Source: Secundilactobacillus yichangensis (GTDB lineage Bacteria > Bacillota > Bacilli > Lactobacillales > Lactobacillaceae). From it: 64,000 nt of DNA. The stretch lies in the NCBI RefSeq assembly GCF_016861565.1, contig NZ_BOLK01000011.1, positions 40,661 through 104,660 of the forward strand. Direction: 5' to 3'. The notes below the pieces were generated by a model. That model ran no database searches, was not told where the DNA came from, and worked only from the letters and a program-made list of their open reading frames with translations. This document shows, in pieces, positions 1 through 8,292 of this stretch (positions are counted from its first letter, which is position 1; every line of letters begins with the position of its first letter). Made by a program: the position numbers and the translations under genes.

Positions 1-1265
1 CGTTAGTGCTATATGCTATTATGCCGGTTTTTCAAAATACTTACGCCGGGCTCACTAATATCGATCCAGTCTTGATAGAAGCTGCTGATGCACTCGGGGT
101 TACGCCGCAATTCAAGTTGTTTAAAGTTGAATTACCATTAGCAATGCCGATGATTTTATCGGGGATTCGAATTGCCACTGTGATGGTCATTGGAACTGCA
201 ACGTTGGCTGCTTTGATTGGTGGTGGCGGTTTAGGGACGTATATCCTGCTTGGTATTCAAACAAATAACAATACGGCGTTGTTAGTGGGCGCTATTCTTT
301 CGGCTATCTTGGCTTTATTAGCTAACTGGCTGATTGCATTATTGTCAAAGGTGCCTTTAAAACGTCTTGGTATTTGGACGTTAATCCTGGTTATCATTGG
401 TTTGGGTGGTACCATCAGTCATCAATTACTTAAGCCGCAAGCTCAAACGGTCACCATTGCTGGTAAATTAGGCGGTGAGCCGGAAGTGCTGATTAATATG
501 TATAAGGACCTGATCGAGCGAAACGATTCCAAGGTAAAAGTGACGTTAAAGCCTAACTTTGGTGGTACCAGTTTTCTATTCAAAGGGCTTCAAAGCGGGA
601 AAATCGACGTTTACCCTGAGTTTACGGGAACCGTTTTGCAAACGTTGGTCAAGGGCAGTAAAATCGTTAATCATGACCCTGAGATTGCGTATGAGAATGC
701 GCGTGATGATTTGAAACAGCAGTTTAACATGACTTATTTGAAACCAATGGCATATCAAAATAATTACGCCGTCACGGTTCGACGAGATACTGCTGCTCGG
801 TACCATCTGCGGACGATTAGTGATTTAGCCAGGGTTTCAAATCAGCTTTCAGGAGCCTTTGATCCGGATTTCTATCAGGAAAGTAACGGCTACCCGGGAC
901 TGAGGAAAGCCTATGGGTTAAATTTAAAATCGGCTAAGACAATGGAACCATCGCTTCGGTATGAAGCCCTAGCTGATAAGCGAGTGGACGTTACAGATGG
1001 ATATACTACTGATCCGCAAATCAAGAAATATCATTTAGTTATTCTTAAAGATAACAAGGAATTCTTCCCCACGTACCAGGGAGCACCGTTGATGAAAACC
1101 AGTTTTGCTAAGCAGCATCCAAATGTAGTTAAGCAGCTGAATCGTCTGAGCGGTAAAATATCGATTGCTGATATGCAAAACATGAACTACCAAGTGACCG
1201 TTAAGCATCGCAAAGCGTCGGTAGTTGCTCGTGAATATTTACAAAAGCACCACTATTTGAACTAA
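1..1265 (+). CDS. Glycine betaine/carnitine/choline-type ABC transporter, permease fused to substrate-binding domain (5' end outside window)
   Basis: This is the C-terminal part of an OpuC-type compatible-solute importer. The reading frame is open to the left edge, so the true start lies outside the window. The first ~130 visible residues are the end of the membrane permease and carry the EAA-loop signature (EAADALGVTPQFKLFKVELP), which contacts the ATPase. Hydrophobic segments follow. From about residue 145 a periplasmic-type OpuAC binding domain begins (VTIAGKLGGEPEVLINMYKDL) and would sit on the outer face. Fusion of permease and receptor is common in lactobacilli. The ATPase gene would be expected upstream. 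The exact solute cannot be read from this fragment. Confidence 0.88.
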   Translation, partial: LVLYAIMPVFQNTYAGLTNIDPVLIEAADALGVTPQFKLFKVELPLAMPMILSGIRIATVMVIGTATLAALIGGGGLGTYILLGIQTNNNTALLVGAILSAILALLANWLIALLSKVPLKRLGIWTLILVIIGLGGTISHQLLKPQAQTVTIAGKLGGEPEVLINMYKDLIERNDSKVKVTLKPNFGGTSFLFKGLQSGKIDVYPEFTGTVLQTLVKGSKIVNHDPEIAYENARDDLKQQFNMTYLKPMAYQNNYAVTVRRDTAARYHLRTISDLARVSNQLSGAFDPDFYQESNGYPGLRKAYGLNLKSAKTMEPSLRYEALADKRVDVTDGYTTDPQIKKYHLVILKDNKEFFPTYQGAPLMKTSFAKQHPNVVKQLNRLSGKISIADMQNMNYQVTVKHRKASVVAREYLQKHHYLN

Positions 1266-1268
1266 CAG

Positions 1269-1316
1269 AAAACACCAAGTAAGACTGTGAGAACAGTTTT
1301 GCTTGGTGTTTTTATT
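1269..1316 (+). terminator. Rho-independent terminator after the ABC transporter gene
   Basis: An inverted repeat (AACACCAAG paired with CTTGGTGTT, inner ACTGT/ACAGT) is followed by a T-rich tract. Confidence 0.85.
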
Positions 1317-1399
1317 TTAGGGTTTCCGAATTAATTCTTCTACTTGGTTAACTTTTGCTTGTAATTTTAATTTATGGTGGTAATATATGTTTTGGTAAT

Positions 1400-1413
1400 T
1401 GAGCGGGCGCTCA
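1400..1413. promoter_or_regulatory. Perfect 14-bp palindrome, TetR-type operator candidate
   Basis: TGAGCGGGCGCTCA is an inverted repeat TGAGCG-GG-CGCTCA, a spacing and sequence typical of TetR-family operators. It lies about 140 bases upstream of mntH-1. A TetR-family gene sits just downstream of mntH-1 (3011). The link between the two is inferred. Confidence 0.45.
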
Positions 1414-1553
1414 GTCTAAAAACGAACTGCTTTGAATGTTTGGATCAAGGAAATGATAACTTGATATGGAATTAAACGTAGACGCTTAAGGTTATATCAA
1501 ATTTGGATTTCAATGACCAACCGAATTTCTAAGCCAATAGAAAAGAGGTTTTT

Positions 1554-2930
1554 ATGATGAAAGAAACAGATACAGAGAAACACAACTTCGTCCAAGATGT
1601 TGACGGTGAAGGTAAGAGTCTTGATGAAGTAAATGGTTCAGTTGCAGTCCCTAAAAACGGGGGTTTCTGGAAAACGCTAATGGCTTATACCGGACCAGGT
1701 ATTCTAATTGCCGTTGGCTATATGGATCCAGGTAACTGGATTACGTCAATTGCTGGTGGTGCACAGTTTAAGTACAAGCTATTAGCGGTTATTTTAATCT
1801 CTAGTTTGATTGCAATGCTGCTACAGGCCATGTCCGCTAAGTTAGGAATTGTAACGGGTAAGGATTTAGCTCAGCTGACCCGTGAACGAACTAGTAAGGG
1901 TGTCGGCTTTATTCTTTGGGTGATTGCTGAATTAGCAATTATGGCAACGGATATTGCTGAAATCATTGGTTCTGGGATTGCTCTCAAGTTGCTGTTTAAG
2001 ATCCCGCTGGTTGTTGGGATTCTGATTACAGCCGCTGACGTTTTGATTTTACTGTTACTGATGAAGTTAGGCTTTAGAAAGATTGAAGCCATCGTTGCCA
2101 CGTTAGTAGCCGTTATCCTGTTAGTATTCGCATACGAAGTTGCGCTGTCAGACCCAAGTATTGCTGGGATCCTTGGCGGCTACATTCCACAAACCGACAT
2201 TGTCACTAATCATTCGATGTTATACCTGTCATTAGGGATTGTTGGTGCGACGGTTATGCCTCATGATTTATATTTGGGGTCGTCAATTTCGCAAACCCGT
2301 CAGCTTGACCGTTCAAAACCAACCGATATTGCCCGGGCAATTAGATTTTCAACGATCGACTCTAATTTACAGCTGTTCATTGCCTTCATCGTTAACAGTT
2401 TACTGTTAATTCTTGGTGCGGCACTGTTCTTTGGTACGAACAGCTCATTAGGGCACTTCGTTGATTTGTTCAATGCTTTGAGCAACAGCCAAATTGTTGG
2501 TGCAATCGCCAGTCCAATGCTCAGTATGTTATTCGCTGTGGCACTGCTGGCTTCAGGTCAAAGCTCCACGATTACTGGGACGTTAGCCGGACAGATTATC
2601 ATGGAGGGCTTCATTCGTCTTCGGATTCCGTTATGGGCTCAAAGATTAGTCACCCGTTTACTATCTGTGACACCAGTGCTGATCTTTGCGATTATCTATC
2701 ATAGTAATGAAGCTAAGATTGAAGATCTGCTGACTTTCTCACAAGTATTTCTGAGTATTGCCTTGCCATTCGCAGTTATTCCGCTTGTGATGTTTACCAG
2801 CAGCAAAAAGATTATGGGCCAGTTTGCCAACCGGGCTTGGGTAAAATACAGTGCTTGGATAGTAACAGTCATTTTGATTGTGCTGGACGTTTACCTTCTT
2901 GGACAGCAAATAGTTGGCATGATGAAGTAA
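1554..2930 (+). CDS. mntH: Nramp-family divalent metal (Mn2+) transporter, paralogue 1
   Basis: A proton-coupled divalent cation importer of the Nramp/MntH family, 458 residues and about 11 membrane helices. The helix-1 metal-binding motif DPGN is present at residues 58-61. The helix-6 motif reads MPHDLYLGS instead of the usual MPHNLYLHS found in the second paralogue at 17.8 kb. A hydrophilic N-terminal tail precedes the first helix. AGAGG at 1544-1548 supports the ATG at 1554 or the adjacent ATG at 1557. The gene is monocistronic between terminators and has a long upstream region with a TetR-type palindrome. Mn2+ is the family expectation, but Fe2+ or Cd2+ transport is also possible. Confidence 0.9.
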   Translation: MMKETDTEKHNFVQDVDGEGKSLDEVNGSVAVPKNGGFWKTLMAYTGPGILIAVGYMDPGNWITSIAGGAQFKYKLLAVILISSLIAMLLQAMSAKLGIVTGKDLAQLTRERTSKGVGFILWVIAELAIMATDIAEIIGSGIALKLLFKIPLVVGILITAADVLILLLLMKLGFRKIEAIVATLVAVILLVFAYEVALSDPSIAGILGGYIPQTDIVTNHSMLYLSLGIVGATVMPHDLYLGSSISQTRQLDRSKPTDIARAIRFSTIDSNLQLFIAFIVNSLLLILGAALFFGTNSSLGHFVDLFNALSNSQIVGAIASPMLSMLFAVALLASGQSSTITGTLAGQIIMEGFIRLRIPLWAQRLVTRLLSVTPVLIFAIIYHSNEAKIEDLLTFSQVFLSIALPFAVIPLVMFTSSKKIMGQFANRAWVKYSAWIVTVILIVLDVYLLGQQIVGMMK

Positions 2931-2937
2931 GACTGTA

Positions 2938-2979
2938 GGGACAGATTTCAGTGATAAATTGAGAGGCTGTCTCTTTTTT
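2938..2979 (+). terminator. Terminator after mntH-1
   Basis: GGGACAG pairs with CTGTCTC (one G-U) and is followed by six T residues. Confidence 0.7.
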
Positions 2980-3010
2980 ATACCGTGAAAAGCTGCAAAG
3001 TGGGGATTAA

Positions 3011-3619
3011 ATGATGAGTAAAAATGAAACCAAGAGTGACCAGCATAAAGAAAAAATCCTAAAGATTTCCCGGGAAATGTTTGCCCAGCACGGGTATGAA
3101 GCAACCACCACACGGATGATCAACCAAGCCGCGGGAACGGCAGAAGGCTTGATGTACTATTATTTCCCGCATGGCAAACACGAAATCTTGGATACGATTG
3201 TGTATCAGGGAATTATTAACCGTGTTAATCAGCTGCACATCGTGTTTACCGATTGTCATACAAAAGCTGACCTTGAAGAGCGATTGATGCAGATTTTTGA
3301 GAGTGTTTGGCAAGTTTTTCAAGATAAGGAGAACTATCAGTCATTCGTGATTACAATTCATGAGCGGATGCTGTTATCTGATGATCAGGCTAATTGGCTG
3401 CTTCAGATTTTAGAGGGACTTGTTGATGAGATCGCCAAACAGCTAAAAAGTGCGCCAGTTCTTCAATCAATGTCAGACCACCAGTTCCGGCCATTAGCAC
3501 GGGTAATCGTCTCCATTTTTCAAAAGGTCATTTACGATGAGCTATTGATTAAGGATAACCGGCAGCTAACCGAGCAGATGAAAGCTCAGATCAGACCACA
3601 ACTGAGCGTGGTGCTTTAA
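3011..3619 (+). CDS. TetR/AcrR-family transcriptional regulator
   Basis: A 202-residue protein with a TetR N-terminal helix-turn-helix at about residues 14-60 (KILKISREMFAQHGYEATTT, then a recognition segment ending EGLMYYYF). The C-terminal ligand domain is not recognisably similar to a named subfamily. It has its own terminator and lies directly after mntH-1 and before a TSUP exporter. The only TetR-type palindrome seen nearby is at 1400, so regulation of mntH-1 is a reasonable but unproven guess. ATG 3011 and ATG 3014 are both possible starts. Confidence 0.88.
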   Translation: MMSKNETKSDQHKEKILKISREMFAQHGYEATTTRMINQAAGTAEGLMYYYFPHGKHEILDTIVYQGIINRVNQLHIVFTDCHTKADLEERLMQIFESVWQVFQDKENYQSFVITIHERMLLSDDQANWLLQILEGLVDEIAKQLKSAPVLQSMSDHQFRPLARVIVSIFQKVIYDELLIKDNRQLTEQMKAQIRPQLSVVL

Positions 3620-3626
3620 AAGTAGA

Positions 3627-3669
3627 AGCATGTCTACTGACCAATGACGGTTTTGAGACATGCTTTTTT
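3627..3669 (+). terminator. Terminator after the TetR gene
   Basis: AGCATGTCT pairs with AGACATGCT and is followed by a run of T. Confidence 0.85.
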
Positions 3670-3724
3670 GCTGCCTGCCACTGCGCTATACTAGTCAGGT
3701 AAATGTTTTTTGTGGGAGGCCGAT

Positions 3725-4498
3725 ATGCTACACGCTATTTTAATTACAATTTATCTAATCGTAGCAGGTGCTACTGCCGGTTTTTTAAGTTCGGTAGCTG
3801 GCCTTGCTTCTTTGGTTTCCTATCCTGTGCTATTAAGTGTGGGTGTACCACCGGTAAGTGCGGACGTGACGAATACCGCCGCCCTTATTTTTACGGGGTT
3901 AGGGTCGACGATGTCGTCTACTAAAGAGCTTAAAGGCAACCATACCACTATGTGGCACGTCGGACTTCTAACGGCGTTTGGTGGCATTATTGGCTGTTTG
4001 ATTCTGGCCTTTCTGCCATCTTCAAGTTTTGAACACGTGGTGCCGTTTCTGATTTTTCTGGCGGCGGTAATGATGATGGTTTCAGGTAACAAGAAACCGG
4101 CTGCTAAAACAAATCAACCGATAAAATTAGGGGTCCGAATACTTAAAAATATGGCCATCTTTCTGGTCGGTATCTATATTGGTTATTTTGGTGCTGCAGC
4201 CGGTATATTTATGCTGGCAATTTTAACCGTGACACTGGATAAACCCTTTGTGGTAAGCAATGCCATCAAGAACTTCTCATCGCTGTTAACAAACGTGATT
4301 TCGCTGATCATTTACGCCTTCACCATTAAAGTTTATTGGCTAATGGCGGTTCCCTTAGCGGTGGGGATGTTTATTGGCGGCTATGCTGGTCCGGTGGTGA
4401 TTCGTCACGTGCCGGTTAAACTATTGCGAAATTTGATTACGATTGCTGCGTTTTGCCTCTCCGGCTACCTGTTCTACACGGCCTACTTTGGCAAATAG
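3725..4498 (+). CDS. TSUP (TauE/SafE) family membrane exporter
   Basis: A 257-residue hydrophobic protein with about eight membrane helices and the two-fold repeat layout of the TauE/SafE (TSUP) family. The N-terminal signature AGATAGFLSSVAG and the second-half GYFGAAAGIFML are seen. Such proteins move sulfur-containing or other organic anions, and the substrate is not predictable. Start ATG 3725 is chosen because GGGAGG (3714-3719) stands five bases before it; an upstream in-frame TTG at 3710 lacks a ribosome site. No terminator is evident before the LysE leader. Confidence 0.85.
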   Translation: MLHAILITIYLIVAGATAGFLSSVAGLASLVSYPVLLSVGVPPVSADVTNTAALIFTGLGSTMSSTKELKGNHTTMWHVGLLTAFGGIIGCLILAFLPSSSFEHVVPFLIFLAAVMMMVSGNKKPAAKTNQPIKLGVRILKNMAIFLVGIYIGYFGAAAGIFMLAILTVTLDKPFVVSNAIKNFSSLLTNVISLIIYAFTIKVYWLMAVPLAVGMFIGGYAGPVVIRHVPVKLLRNLITIAAFCLSGYLFYTAYFGK

Positions 4499-4505
4499 GG
4501 CAATC

Positions 4506-4534
4506 TTGACATTCTTGTTCAGTTCCCGTATGCT
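4506..4534 (+). promoter_or_regulatory. Sigma-A promoter for the LysE-type gene
   Basis: TTGACA (4506-4511), a 17-bp spacer and TATGCT (4529-4534). The implied start site near 4541 leaves about 140 bases of untranslated leader. Confidence 0.6.
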
Positions 4535-4540
4535 GTTTGG

Positions 4541-4683
4541 AGTTAATTAAATCGCTAATAGCTTGGCCATCGTCGGGTGGCTTTGATAGGCAGCTACTTC
4601 TAGTCGCAGATGCAGCGTCTCAATGACGTTGAAGGCTGGAACGGGTGCCTTTTTCTATGCGAGTTGAAGAGGAGAAGTTAATC
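4541..4683 (+). other. Structured 5' leader of the LysE-type gene, attenuator or riboswitch candidate
   Basis: About 143 untranslated bases between the predicted start site and the LysE-type start codon. A hairpin GCCATC-GTCG-GGTGGC lies at roughly 4563-4581. A larger arm from GGCA (about 4590) closes on TGCC followed by five T (about 4646-4655), which is terminator-like. A CGTC/GACG hairpin is nested inside. No known riboswitch consensus (lysine, T-box, yybP-ykoY) was recognised. Regulation is inferred from structure only. Confidence 0.35.
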
Positions 4684-5301
4684 ATGGCGTCAGTAGTTTT
4701 ACGTGGGATGTTGATTAGTTTTGCGCTAGTTTCATCCATTGGGCTACAAAATCTGTTCGTTTTTAACAGCGCGATGAGTAACCGAATGCAACGGGCGCTG
4801 CTGATCTGTGCCTTTGTGTGGATCGCGGATACCACGCTAACAACCGTTGCCTTTTTAGGAATGGGTGCTCTAGTGAGCCGTTATCTTTGGCTTAAAATTA
4901 TCATCATGTTCCTCGGGGGACTAATCGTAGTGTGGACGGGGATTGGTATTTTACGGTCAGCCAGCCAAATCGAACTTGGCAAAAATGATTCACAAATGCC
5001 GTTAAAAGAGGCTTTTGCCAGTGCCTGGATCGTGACGTTTGCCAATCCGCAGGCGATTATTGACACGGGTGTGACCATGGGCGCGTTACGTGGGACCCTG
5101 ATCAATGCAGAAGTGCTGCCCTTTTTAGGCGGTATTATCATTGCTACGGCTATTTGGTTCTTTTCAATCACCATTATCGTTGGGGTTCTAAAGAGCCGGC
5201 TGCCAAAGCGGATACTGATATGGGTCAATATTATTTCGGGGATTATCGTAGTTGGCTATGGTATCCTGTTGCTTATTAATGCGCTCCGGTTAATTTTCTA
5301 A
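4684..5301 (+). CDS. LysE/ArgO-family amino-acid exporter
   Basis: A 205-residue membrane protein of the LysE/RhtB/ArgO superfamily with about six helices. The family hallmark is the conserved N-terminal GLQNLFVF segment and FANPQAIID in the fourth helix region. It would export basic or other amino acids, with the substrate unassigned. ATG 4684 is chosen because GAGGAG precedes it by eight or nine bases. The gene has its own promoter and a long structured leader, and it converges on the cadA-type gene with a shared bidirectional terminator. Confidence 0.85.
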   Translation: MASVVLRGMLISFALVSSIGLQNLFVFNSAMSNRMQRALLICAFVWIADTTLTTVAFLGMGALVSRYLWLKIIIMFLGGLIVVWTGIGILRSASQIELGKNDSQMPLKEAFASAWIVTFANPQAIIDTGVTMGALRGTLINAEVLPFLGGIIIATAIWFFSITIIVGVLKSRLPKRILIWVNIISGIIVVGYGILLLINALRLIF

Positions 5302-5304
5302 ATT

Positions 5305-5367
5305 AAAAAACAGCCTTGAATCAGGCTCGATAATGGTTATCGGTCTTGATTCAAGGCTGTTTTTTAT
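5305..5367. terminator. Bidirectional terminator between lysE-type and cadA-type genes
   Basis: AAAAACAGCCTTGAATCA and TGATTCAAGGCTGTTTTTT form a long perfect stem with T runs on both strands. Its right arm overlaps the cadA stop. Confidence 0.92.
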
Positions 5368-7241
5368 TGCCGTTGAAGACGCAGTGCGTTCATAATTGCA
5401 ATCATTGTTACGCCAACGTCTGCAAAAACGGCTTCCCACATCCCAATGATGCCGAATGCACCGAGAATCAGGAAGATAATTTTAATCATCAGAGCAAACG
5501 TGATATTTTCCCAGACAATTTGTTTCGTGCCTTTGGCGATTTGGATGATTGTCGCAATTTTGGATGGCTGATCATCCATAATGACGATATCAGCAGCTTC
5601 GATAGCAGCGTCGGCGCCTAGACCGCCCATGGCAATGCCCACATCCGCTCGGGCAAGTACTGGTGTATCGTTGATGCCGTCACCAACAAAGGCGACCCGA
5701 TGGCCAGCAGTATGGGTGAGATCTTCAATTTTTGAGACCTTTTGTGCCGGCAGCAGCTCTGCTTCTACGTGGTTTAAGCCCAGTTCGTGACCAATCTGAT
5801 CGGCAACCCCTTGATTGTCACCAGTTAATAGGACTGCGTGTTCAATGCCTAGTTGCTTAAGTGTACTAATTGCAGTTTTAGCGTCCGGCTTAGGCTGATC
5901 AGCAACTTTAATACTGCCGGCGAACTGGTGATCAATTGCAACGTAGACCGTTGTACATTCCACTTGAGCAGCTGGCATTGCGATGTGATTTTCACTCATT
6001 GCTTTAGCATTACCCACCACAACGTCCTGGGCGTTGATCGTTGCCTGAATACCGTGCCCAGCGGTTTCGTGAATGTTTTGAACATAGAACTGACTGAGAT
6101 CACCTTGGTAGGCGGTCGTGATAGAACGAGCGATAGGGTGGTTAGAGTGTTGTTCTGCCGCGGCTGCGATCCCTAATAACTGCTGTTTGGTCAAAACTGC
6201 AGGCTGAATCGCATTCACCGTGAATTGCCCCTGAGTTAAGGTACCGGTTTTATCAAACGCCACGGTGTTCACTTGCGTTAAAGCTTCAAGAAAGTTGCTG
6301 CCCTTAACTAGGATACCGTGTCGCGATGCAGCGCCGATTCCACCAAAGAAGCTTAGTGGTACTGAAATTACCAAGGCACATGGACAGCTGATAACTAGGA
6401 ACACCAGCGCACGGTTGATCCAAGTGGCCCAAGTACCTAATTGAAGCAGCGGCGGGAAAACCGCCAGCAAAACTGCGAGACCAACTACGATTGGCGTGTA
6501 GATTTTAGCGAAACGAGTGATGAATTTTTCGGTCACCGTTTTCTTTTGCGCGGCGTTTTGAACTAGGTCCAAAATCCGTGCCACAGTAGATTCCTGATAG
6601 GGTTTAGTGACACGGATATCAATGACACCAGTGAGGTTGATGGTACCGCTTAGAATGGTGGAACCCACTTGAACGTCACGTGGCAGCGATTCACCAGTCA
6701 GTGCTGAAGTGTCTAAACTAGTGTTGCCCTTTACTAATTGACCATCCAGAGCAATCTTTTCACCTGGTTTCACCCGAATGATTTGCCCGGGAGTGACTTG
6801 TTCTGGTTTCACCAGCCGTTCACCAGTAGTCGTCACAAGCGTAGCAGTTGTTGGCTTTAGCTTCAGTAGAGATGAAATGGACTGTTTTGACTGCTGAACA
6901 GCGAGATCTTCAAACAGTTCACCGATTTGATAAAATAGCATAACTGCGATAGCCTCAGGGTAGTCGCCCAGTGCAATCGCGCCAACGGTTGCTACCGTCA
7001 TCAAAAAATTCTCGTCGAAAAAGTTACCATGAACGATGTTTTTCAACGATTTCCAGATGACCGGGTAGCCGATAATAGCGTAAGAAGCGATATAGAATAG
7101 AATTTTTGTTGCAGAGACTGGTAAACTAACAGCAATTAATAATATAATGGTTGAACTGGCGATCATTATTAAATCGCTTTTGTGTTCTAGAAAGTCACGC
7201 ACTGTTTTAGTTGTGCGTGAAGAAATGGTTGCCAATTTCAT
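5364..7241 (-). CDS. cadA: Zn/Cd-exporting P1B-2 type ATPase (CadA/ZntA-like, no metal-binding N-domain)
   Basis: A 625-residue heavy-metal efflux ATPase. It has the actuator motif TGES, the transmembrane SCPCALVIS motif, phosphorylation site DKTGTLTQG, an HP dipeptide (SNHPIARS) and GDGINDTPVL. The last helices carry a lysine (FALMIKIIF) and DVG, the residue pair expected of Zn/Cd/Pb transporters. There is no N-terminal HMA domain. ATG 7241 is chosen because GAGGTGAG precedes it by four bases; a longer frame to 7274 would run into the operator. It is divergent from the arsR-type gene, with both promoters overlapping one palindrome. Confidence 0.9.
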   Translation of the reverse strand: MKLATISSRTTKTVRDFLEHKSDLIMIASSTIILLIAVSLPVSATKILFYIASYAIIGYPVIWKSLKNIVHGNFFDENFLMTVATVGAIALGDYPEAIAVMLFYQIGELFEDLAVQQSKQSISSLLKLKPTTATLVTTTGERLVKPEQVTPGQIIRVKPGEKIALDGQLVKGNTSLDTSALTGESLPRDVQVGSTILSGTINLTGVIDIRVTKPYQESTVARILDLVQNAAQKKTVTEKFITRFAKIYTPIVVGLAVLLAVFPPLLQLGTWATWINRALVFLVISCPCALVISVPLSFFGGIGAASRHGILVKGSNFLEALTQVNTVAFDKTGTLTQGQFTVNAIQPAVLTKQQLLGIAAAAEQHSNHPIARSITTAYQGDLSQFYVQNIHETAGHGIQATINAQDVVVGNAKAMSENHIAMPAAQVECTTVYVAIDHQFAGSIKVADQPKPDAKTAISTLKQLGIEHAVLLTGDNQGVADQIGHELGLNHVEAELLPAQKVSKIEDLTHTAGHRVAFVGDGINDTPVLARADVGIAMGGLGADAAIEAADIVIMDDQPSKIATIIQIAKGTKQIVWENITFALMIKIIFLILGAFGIIGMWEAVFADVGVTMIAIMNALRLQRQ

Positions 7242-7254
7242 TATTCTCACCTCG

Positions 7255-7317
7255 ATACATATTGACATATGCACATATCTTAATATGTATTGTACCTGTC
7301 CTATTATTGAATTGCAA
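7255..7317. promoter_or_regulatory. Divergent cadA/arsR promoter region with ArsR-type operator
   Basis: An inverted repeat ATACATATT (7255-7263) and AATATGTAT (7282-7290) surrounds an AT-rich centre, as in ArsR/SmtB operators. The minus-strand promoter for cadA is TTGCAA (7312-7317), 17 bp, TACAAT (7289-7294). A plus-strand promoter for arsR, TTGACA (7262-7267) with TATGTA 16 bp on, lies inside the palindrome. One repressor site would block both. Confidence 0.72.
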
Positions 7318-7337
7318 ACGCATTCGCGGTTTTTGCA

Positions 7338-7730
7338 ATGAAAAAGTACCCGAAAATGAACATTATGGAGGCAGTTAAGTCACTAATGGAAGATCCTAAA
7401 CATTTAGAAATCGTTAAGCACCTGAAAGACCATTTAATTGTATCCTCGGAGTTAGAGAACGTTGTTGCCTTATTTAAAACCTTAGGCGACGTCACTCGCG
7501 TGCGGATTATCTTAGCACTTGCCGAATCAACGCTCAGTGTGACTGAACTGACAAAAGTTTTAGATTTAAATCAGTCTACAGTCTCCCACCAGCTGAGTTT
7601 GCTGAAACAGCAAAATCTCGTGAAGGGGACCCGCAGTGGTAAGAATATTCACTATGAACTGTCTGATAGGCACATCATGACCATCGTGGATCAGGTAAAA
7701 GCCCACGTTACTGAGCACGGAATGAGCTAG
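7338..7730 (+). CDS. ArsR/SmtB-family metal-sensing repressor (zinc-type alpha5 site)
   Basis: A 130-residue winged-helix repressor. The HTH core TELTKVLDLNQSTVSHQLSL spans about residues 69-88. The C-terminal helix carries D110, H112, H123 and E126, which is the exact spacing of the SmtB alpha5 zinc site (D-x-H-x10-H-x2-E). The protein has no cysteine at all, so the CadC-type alpha3N Cd/Pb site is absent. It is expected to release DNA on Zn2+ (or Co2+) binding and derepress the divergent ATPase. No strong ribosome site is visible before ATG 7338; ATG 7356 is an alternative. Confidence 0.9.
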   Translation: MKKYPKMNIMEAVKSLMEDPKHLEIVKHLKDHLIVSSELENVVALFKTLGDVTRVRIILALAESTLSVTELTKVLDLNQSTVSHQLSLLKQQNLVKGTRSGKNIHYELSDRHIMTIVDQVKAHVTEHGMS

Positions 7731-7754
7731 TTAAAACTGCATAAAATACCCTTA

Positions 7755-7794
7755 AATAGGCTGGCCTGAAAAAATTGAGGCTAGTCTATTTTTT
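7755..7794 (+). terminator. Terminator after arsR
   Basis: AATAGGCTGGCCT pairs with AGGCTAGTCTATT (two G-U) and is followed by six T. Confidence 0.75.
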
Positions 7795-7796
7795 GG

Positions 7797-7849
7797 TTGA
7801 CATTTGTAAACGGAGCCGTTAATATATAGTTGTGGTTTACAAATGTAAA
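7797..7849 (+). promoter_or_regulatory. Copper-operon promoter with two cop boxes
   Basis: TTGACA (7797-7802), 17 bp, TAATAT (7820-7825). GACATTTGTA (7799-7808) overlaps the -35 and TACAAATGTA (7838-7847) lies just downstream of the start site. Both match the CopY-box consensus KACANNTGTA. CopY is the known repressor of this site in lactic acid bacteria. Confidence 0.8.
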
Positions 7850-7882
7850 CGTAAGGATAAATTCACTTTGGAGGCTTAAAAA

Positions 7883-8254
7883 ATGCTCAGAATACTTGTT
7901 TTAATCATTGGCCTGTTACTAATCGGGTTCATTACCTGGTGGTTTTTCGGCAAGCATGCTATTGCAACTGAAACAGCCAGTGTAGCTGATGATATCCAGC
8001 AAATTGACGTTAACGTCAACGGCGGATATTCACCCGAAAGAATCGTTTTAAAGCGGGGAGTTCCAGCAACTCTGAACTTTACCCGTCGTGACCCATCAAG
8101 CTGTTTGGACCGGGTGGTTTTTCCGGATTTTGGGATTAACCGTGAATTGCCAAAGGGGGAGCAGCAGTCAATCCAAATTGATACCAGTAAAGCAGGCGAA
8201 TACCAGTGGGCCTGCGGCATGGATATGTTCCACGGCAAGCTGATCATTAAGTAA
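7883..8254 (+). CDS. Membrane-anchored cupredoxin-like protein
   Basis: A 123-residue protein with one N-terminal membrane helix (residues 3-22) followed by an extracellular cupredoxin-like domain (about 40-123). Candidate copper ligands are C74 (PSSCLDR) and C111, M113, M115 and H117 in CGMDMFHG. It lies behind the two-cop-box promoter and 38 bases before a copper ATPase. The likely role is binding copper at the outer face in concert with the pump. Enzymatic electron transfer is not indicated by the context. Confidence 0.85.
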   Translation: MLRILVLIIGLLLIGFITWWFFGKHAIATETASVADDIQQIDVNVNGGYSPERIVLKRGVPATLNFTRRDPSSCLDRVVFPDFGINRELPKGEQQSIQIDTSKAGEYQWACGMDMFHGKLIIK

Positions 8255-8292
8255 GTGCAATCGATAAAAGTTTTGGAAAGTGGTGAGTAGAC

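Noticed and set aside
4541..4683. Lysine riboswitch upstream of the LysE-type gene
   Set aside because: None of the conserved lysine-element blocks is present, so only a generic structured leader is claimed.
7876..8247. 123-codon frame opposite the cupredoxin gene
   Set aside because: Fully antisense to a gene with membrane anchor, copper ligands and operon context.
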